Assembly (NCBI GenBank): GCA_038373885.1
Contig: JAWZYV010013175.1
Location: forward strand, 992,001 to 1,056,000
Direction: 5' to 3'
DNA from: Cheiracanthium punctorium
Lineage: Eukaryota; Arthropoda; Arachnida; Araneae; Cheiracanthiidae
DNA length: 64,000 nt
Shown here: in pieces, positions 59,930-64,000 of the stretch
How the letters are laid out: every line of letters begins with the position of its first letter
Position numbering within the stretch: position 1 is the stretch's first letter
Program-made: the position numbers and the translations under genes
The notes under the pieces: model-generated
Database searches by the model: none
Told to the model about the DNA's origin: nothing
Seen by the model: only the letters and a program-made list of their open reading frames with translations

Positions 59930-61003
59930 TTTCAAATGCCAGTTACATTGGCCGTTGGGCTATTAAACTCTTAGCCTGCCAATAGCGCTGAAATCTACAA
60001 GAAAAATCTGTGAGTGCTTCACACTCGTCCAAATGTTCTGTCGTCATAGGCCGTCCACGATCACATAAAACACACAACGGTGAATCCGCTAGTCCAATGC
60101 GAAATAAATGATTCTGTAGACAGTCATGCCCCGTCAAAAGTCTAAAAGAAGCAACCGCAACTGTTCACGGGTTGTCAGAAACAAAAACTGGGTTTGTTGA
60201 GAGAACACCCCAAGGCTTACCATCACAAGCGTGAGTGGCAAAATCTCTAAAAGTCTTTTGATATGTGAGGGATGTCAGAAGCTTAATAGAATGGAGGCTT
60301 GCACTCGTTTGTGGCTTTAGGAGAACCGCAGCCCCCCTTTCTGCAAGTATGTCTGCCATTTCGTTCCCATAAATACCGCAGAGTGAAGGTAACAATTGAA
60401 AAGATATCTTGTGGGAAAGTTCTTTTAAGACTTCCTGACACTGTTGAACACATAAGTTCTTACACTCTTGGTAAGAGGAGATGGCCTGTATTGCTGGAGG
60501 TCGAATCCGATAGGACAACAGCCATCCTGAACGAGCTCTGTCTCAATGCTAGTTGTTGGAGAGCCAGCTACGTGAATGGCTTTCAGTTCTCCGTCAAAAT
60601 GTGTAGAGTAAGCTCCAACAGGAATATAGGAACTGAAAGCCATCCGTGCATACATGCATCCATTCCTTAGCCGGAAAACGTTTCCCAATTGTTTCCAAAG
60701 CAATAGGTCTTATTTGCTCTGAATCCATTTCCTTCTCATATACTTTCACTTCCAGGCCCAACCGCACATCAAGGAAGCTATAATCCAAAGGATTTGGCAA
60801 AAACAGCAGTTCCGGTCTCAGAGTTCTTATATGGTTATATTGTTCTAGGTGAGAGACGCACTGCAAGAAACCATTTTGTGTCTTCAGATTTCGTTGTCTA
60901 TTATAATCATAGTTCCTCCAAAGAGTATTACTTGGCAGTCGTATAAGTCTCTGTAAAAGGATGAAAGCATTAGAATGTTTTAAATAATAAACTTTTTCCC
61001 GAA
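59930..61003 (-). pseudogene. Non-LTR retrotransposon relic: RT-to-RNase H linker, RNase H and C-terminal motif
   Basis: Minus strand, from high to low coordinates. A linker with LLQRLIRLPSNTLWRNYD and LGLEVKVYEKEMDSEQIR is followed by the RNase H start near 60650-60600 (GCMYARMAFSSYIPVGAYST and FDGELKAIHVA). After a frame change come VLSDSTS and a frame with GIYGNEMADILAERGA (the conserved GNE.AD motif). After a stop comes the tail with LTGHDCLQNHLFRIGL and CVLCDRGRPMTTEHLDEC, a CxxC...H...C knuckle. This is the same class as the plus-strand relic at 16262-16975. At least three frame breaks. The reverse-transcriptase domain itself is not present; the relic ends where a SINE begins. Confidence 0.8.
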
Positions 61004-61004
61004 C

Positions 61005-61220
61005 CATGGCAATGTGGATAAAGACATTAACATGGTAGATGATTGAAGTGTGGAGATCCCGGATTCGGGCCCATCGCGCAGCTATCGATCTAACGGTGTG
61101 GAACTTGAGCAGTTTCCTCAGAATGTAAAGTGAATACGAGTTGGATTCACTTAAAAAGTCCTCTGTACATGTCACCCCTCCTTAGGCAGATAGCTCTAAA
61201 GTAGTTTTGCCTTAAGGCAC
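61005..61220 (+). mobile_element. tRNA-derived SINE, family S2, copy 3, abutting or inserted in the non-LTR relic
   Basis: Plus strand: CATGGCAATGTGGATAAAGA (A-box region), GGTAGATGATTGAAGTG (shared with copy 1), GGATTCGGGCCCATCGCGC (B-box), GAATACGAG, AAAAAGTCC, TTAGGCAGATAGC and GTTTTGCCTTAAGGCACAA. On the minus strand it reads in frame into the retrotransposon linker, which makes a misleading 193-codon open frame (61175-60594). Confidence 0.7.
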
Positions 61221-61326
61221 AATAAACAAAAATATCAATTTTTTGATAAAATTATTTTACTGGTGATATAATTGATCATTGCCACTTTACAGGATTCCAT
61301 ATATTGTACTTTTAGTTATTTTACAT

Positions 61327-61349
61327 GATATATATATATATGTGTGTGT
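61327..61349. repeat. (TA)n(TG)n microsatellite
   Basis: Seen directly. Confidence 0.8.
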
Positions 61350-61675
61350 AATAGTACAATAATATACGAAAATCTTGTACTATTTTTTTATATAAGAGAG
61401 TTACACATTCACACTTCATTAATTTTAATATTCAAAGCTTCATTATAACCTTTTATAGGCATGTGAAAGCATATTGAGGTAAGAAAATTGACTATATAAA
61501 AAAATGAACTCTCAAACACTTGGGATAGTGTTTTGAGTTCTAAATATAGGAATTTTTTTACGAATTTTATGCGCAATCAATTTCAAGTTGAACGGAACCG
61601 CTAAAATTTTATCTTCATTTTGATGTATATCAAAAGTATACTAAAAATGCAATTTTACTTTAGATATAAATTGGT

Positions 61676-61831
61676 TAAGGCAAAATTACACGAGAGTTAT
61701 CTTCTTGGGGAGTAATGCTTTGTCCGGAGGACTTTTTAAGGTGTTCAACAGCCGTGCGTAAGTCCAGAACCTTGGACCTACAAATTTCAGCCATCTACCA
61801 ATGTTCAGTATCTTACCCACTCGGCCATTGG
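61676..61831 (-). mobile_element. tRNA-derived SINE, family S2, copy 4
   Basis: The minus strand starts CCAATGGCCGAGTGGGTAAG (A-box TGGCCGAGTGG) and continues ATTGGTAGATGGCTGAAATT, GGTTCTGGACT (B-box, degenerate) and AAAAAGTCC, ending TTTGCC. Order and words match copy 1 at 41098-41262. Confidence 0.6.
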
Positions 61832-63012
61832 TCGGCTCAGTATCGTTGTAAATATGTGCATTAAAATCGTGATTTAACGTTATTCAAAGGATTGAAAGAT
61901 AAAGCTATTCGATAAAAGTAATGTTGAGGCAGATTAAAAAACGAAATTAAAAAATGTGTATGTAAATTCTTATGTACATACGTATATTGTTTCTTCCAAC
62001 AGATATAGGAATATGTTTTCCATATTATTTCCTTAAATCTTTCTTTGCATCGAGTTTTTTTTTTCTTTTTTTTATTAGTTACATACAAGATTGCATTTTC
62101 AGCACTTACGAGTTCTGAGACTCTTTGTATTGGCCTTGACTATTTGAAAGGAAAGCTTTTACTATTTGCGAACTTAGAATGACTTCAGGGTGCATCTCCA
62201 GCAATAAGTAATGCATTTTGAGTTGAGATATGTACTTTCCTTTTACTTTACTGGCTTATTTTATCAAAATTACATTAAGTCTTTCCTTTTAAAAGACGTT
62301 AAGTGTCACGGGACTTTCAAACAGCTTTAAAAACAAGCAGATGATTTTAAACACTCAAAAAACTCAGTAATGTTTCTATGTCAGATGCGTTTATGTACTT
62401 ATATTAACAGTAAACCTAAAAGTATCATGCCTTCAAAAATTGGGCAAAGCGTTTATCTATTTAGGAAAATATTGTAGCACTCCCTTTGTTAAAGATTTTT
62501 TCTTCAACATTTCGTAATTCTTATTAGTCCATTGCTATTTATGTAATCGTACATAGTACAGCTTCTAAAGAGACATTCTAAACTGTTTCGAGTTTCTAGC
62601 ACAATTGGATTCTTTAAAAAGCTGTCTAAAAGTTACATAATTTCTCAGGGGAACTACCTTAAATATTTCCTTCATGGAAAAAAAAAATGTTGAAAGAAAA
62701 CACAGTTGCTAAAGAGATATTTTCAACAATACAGGTACTGTAAATAACTACGCAAGTTCGGTTAAAAATGTCATTGCATGTGGAAGCACATCAAAGAGAG
62801 AAAACGTTAAATTGAGATTTTCTGTGAGTTAAACTTTCGGCAGCATGAACGAATAACATTTACGTGGTAATAAACAAGTTGTACGAGACATTTCAGTTTA
62901 TTATATGAAAGAGAAGCAAAAACTTAAGTCACTAAATGGCATGTTTCTTAAGCTCTTTTTATTTAGAACGGAAGACGGTAACAGCAAAGCAGTATTCAGT
63001 CTTCAGGCCTTT
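61832..63012. other. AT-rich stretch, nothing recognised
   Basis: Chance frames only (for example minus 62088-61861). Confidence 0.5.
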
Positions 63013-63025
63013 AAAAAAAAAAAAA

Positions 63026-63252
63026 TTCCAATGGCGGACCTCTGCCTTGGAGGCATTGGCCACTTCTAAGGCCGGACCGGATTTTTTGGTCTCTTTATTA
63101 TCGGGCTCTTAGTAGGTGGACCAACGTCATCCCCTATGAAGGGACGGACATAATGACAACTACGCCCAGTCAGGGATCGAACCCCGGCAGCCGAGAGTTG
63201 AACTCGAAACCATAGTACGGTGCGTTACACATCATACAATCTGGTCGGCCCC
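63026..63252 (-). mobile_element. tRNA-derived SINE, family S1
   Basis: The minus strand begins GGGGCCGACCAGATTGTATG, with an A-box-like GTATGATGTGTAACG and a perfect B-box GGTTCGATCCC (63173-63183) in GCCGGGGTTCGATCCCTGAC. A GC-rich body follows. An A12 run on the plus strand at 63013-63024 marks the far end. The head resembles the unit at 13252-13371 (CCGCCCAGGTGGTGT ... GGTTCGACTCC) but the bodies differ. Confidence 0.7.
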
Positions 63253-64000
63253 TTTTAAAAGAATGGTGTAACCTACTTTACAATATCGTATTGAAAGTCA
63301 GGAAACGTATCTCATCCAATGAACTCCAGAGACTGAATTGATTAGTGAAGCCAGCTGCTCCGACAATTTCTTTTATTTTTCTTTTTTTTTTTTTAAATAT
63401 ATTTGGAAACTTCTAAAAGGGCGTTCTTTATCTAGACTTTACCAGAATCATCCGATAATACCCATGTAAGGGAAAGCAAACTAAACGAAAGCCATTCCCA
63501 AAATCTCGCCCAATAGTTTCCACATTTTGGCGATATTATACGATATAACACCAAAAATTAGCTTGCTGGTATTTCTAAAATTTAGAGGAGAATCACAATT
63601 TCTTAAAGTTCATGTAATGAGAATTTAATGGTCAATAACAGGATAGTCCCTAACTAACACATCTAATTAACCAATTTAGATGCAACAAAATGAAAGTTTT
63701 AAGTAGTTTTTTAAAGAAACAAAAATTTAACTAAGTTTAAAGAAGCAGGTTATGTTGCAAGTTTCTAATAATTTATAGCTGCATCATAATCTAACATCTT
63801 AAGCAATTTTACAGAAACTTTAAAAGTGGCTCATAAAAAAAAGGTGTAGATGCAACACTAATTTCGTTAAAGGTGTTATGTAATACGTCCTTTATCATTT
63901 CATAAGGTCATCTTATTTAGTGATGAAAATTTATTCTCAAAAATTAGAAATATCGTTATCACGATGTTGTCAGATTAGTTTAGTTTGTATATTGTGATTA
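63253..64000. other. AT-rich stretch to the window end, nothing recognised
   Basis: A poly-T tract at about 63381-63394. No gene or terminus recognised. Confidence 0.5.

Noticed and set aside
60299..60670. 123-codon plus-strand frame
   Set aside because: Shadow of the minus-strand RNase H relic.
60594..61175. 193-codon minus frame as one protein
   Set aside because: The first third is an antisense SINE; only the rest is retrotransposon linker.
1..64000. CRISPR arrays, operons, bacterial promoters or riboswitches
   Set aside because: The window is eukaryotic; none of the repeats has the regular direct-repeat/spacer layout of a CRISPR array and there are no clustered coding genes.

Overview
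This is a eukaryotic, strongly AT-rich, intron/intergenic-type window. It resembles an arthropod genome, most likely an arachnid: the non-LTR RNase H fragments, Tc1-like transposase remnants, tRNA-derived SINEs and a Gypsy element with unusual pol order are of types I associate with spider assemblies. That assignment is inference. No complete host gene is recognisable. The only host-gene candidate is one short cysteine-rich terminal exon on the minus strand near 5 kb. Almost everything that can be named is a mobile element or a relic of one.

Layout. 1-700 holds a decayed non-LTR reverse transcriptase (minus strand), running off the left edge. 3.6-9.3 kb holds four degenerate direct copies of one non-coding repeat. 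12.4-13.1 kb is a 718-bp fold-back (hairpin) element followed by a tRNA-like SINE head. 14.5-17 kb has a GC-rich block, palindromic TTGTTGA/TTAACAA arrays and a 5'-truncated non-LTR RNase H fragment. 20.6-27.4 kb has three members of a TA-flanked terminal-inverted-repeat (TIR) family; a fourth lies at 43.4-44.3 kb.

27.9-38.4 kb is the centrepiece. A DNA element with 188-bp TIRs carries a single decayed minus-strand gene of an unnamed protein family. An LTR retrotransposon has inserted into that gene, with identical 287-bp LTRs and a perfect CTAG target duplication. The domain order of the retrotransposon is Gag-protease-integrase-reverse transcriptase-RNase H. That is a Gypsy-type protein set in Copia-type order, as described for Gmr1-like elements. 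Its reading frame is broken twice.

40.6-44.3 kb has two small palindromic MITEs, a SINE, a Tc1-like helix-turn-helix fragment and the fourth TIR-family copy. 46.4-47.6 kb is a deleted hAT element with an 8-bp target duplication. 48.8-49.6 kb is a pogo/Tigger-like non-autonomous element. 49.7-51.7 kb is a reverse-transcriptase relic interrupted or bounded by a decayed IS630-Tc1-mariner element with intact ends. 52.7-56.7 kb is a non-autonomous LTR retrotransposon with 906-bp LTRs, no protein coding, a primer-binding site, a polypurine tract and a 5-bp target duplication. 58.7-63.3 kb holds SINEs and a non-LTR RNase H relic, with one SINE at the edge of the retrotransposon relic.

The window is therefore a record of nested and successive transposition. 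The two most interesting objects are the TIR element carrying the unclassified protein and the Gmr1-like retrotransposon nested inside it. Stretches not listed were read and show only AT-rich sequence with chance open frames.
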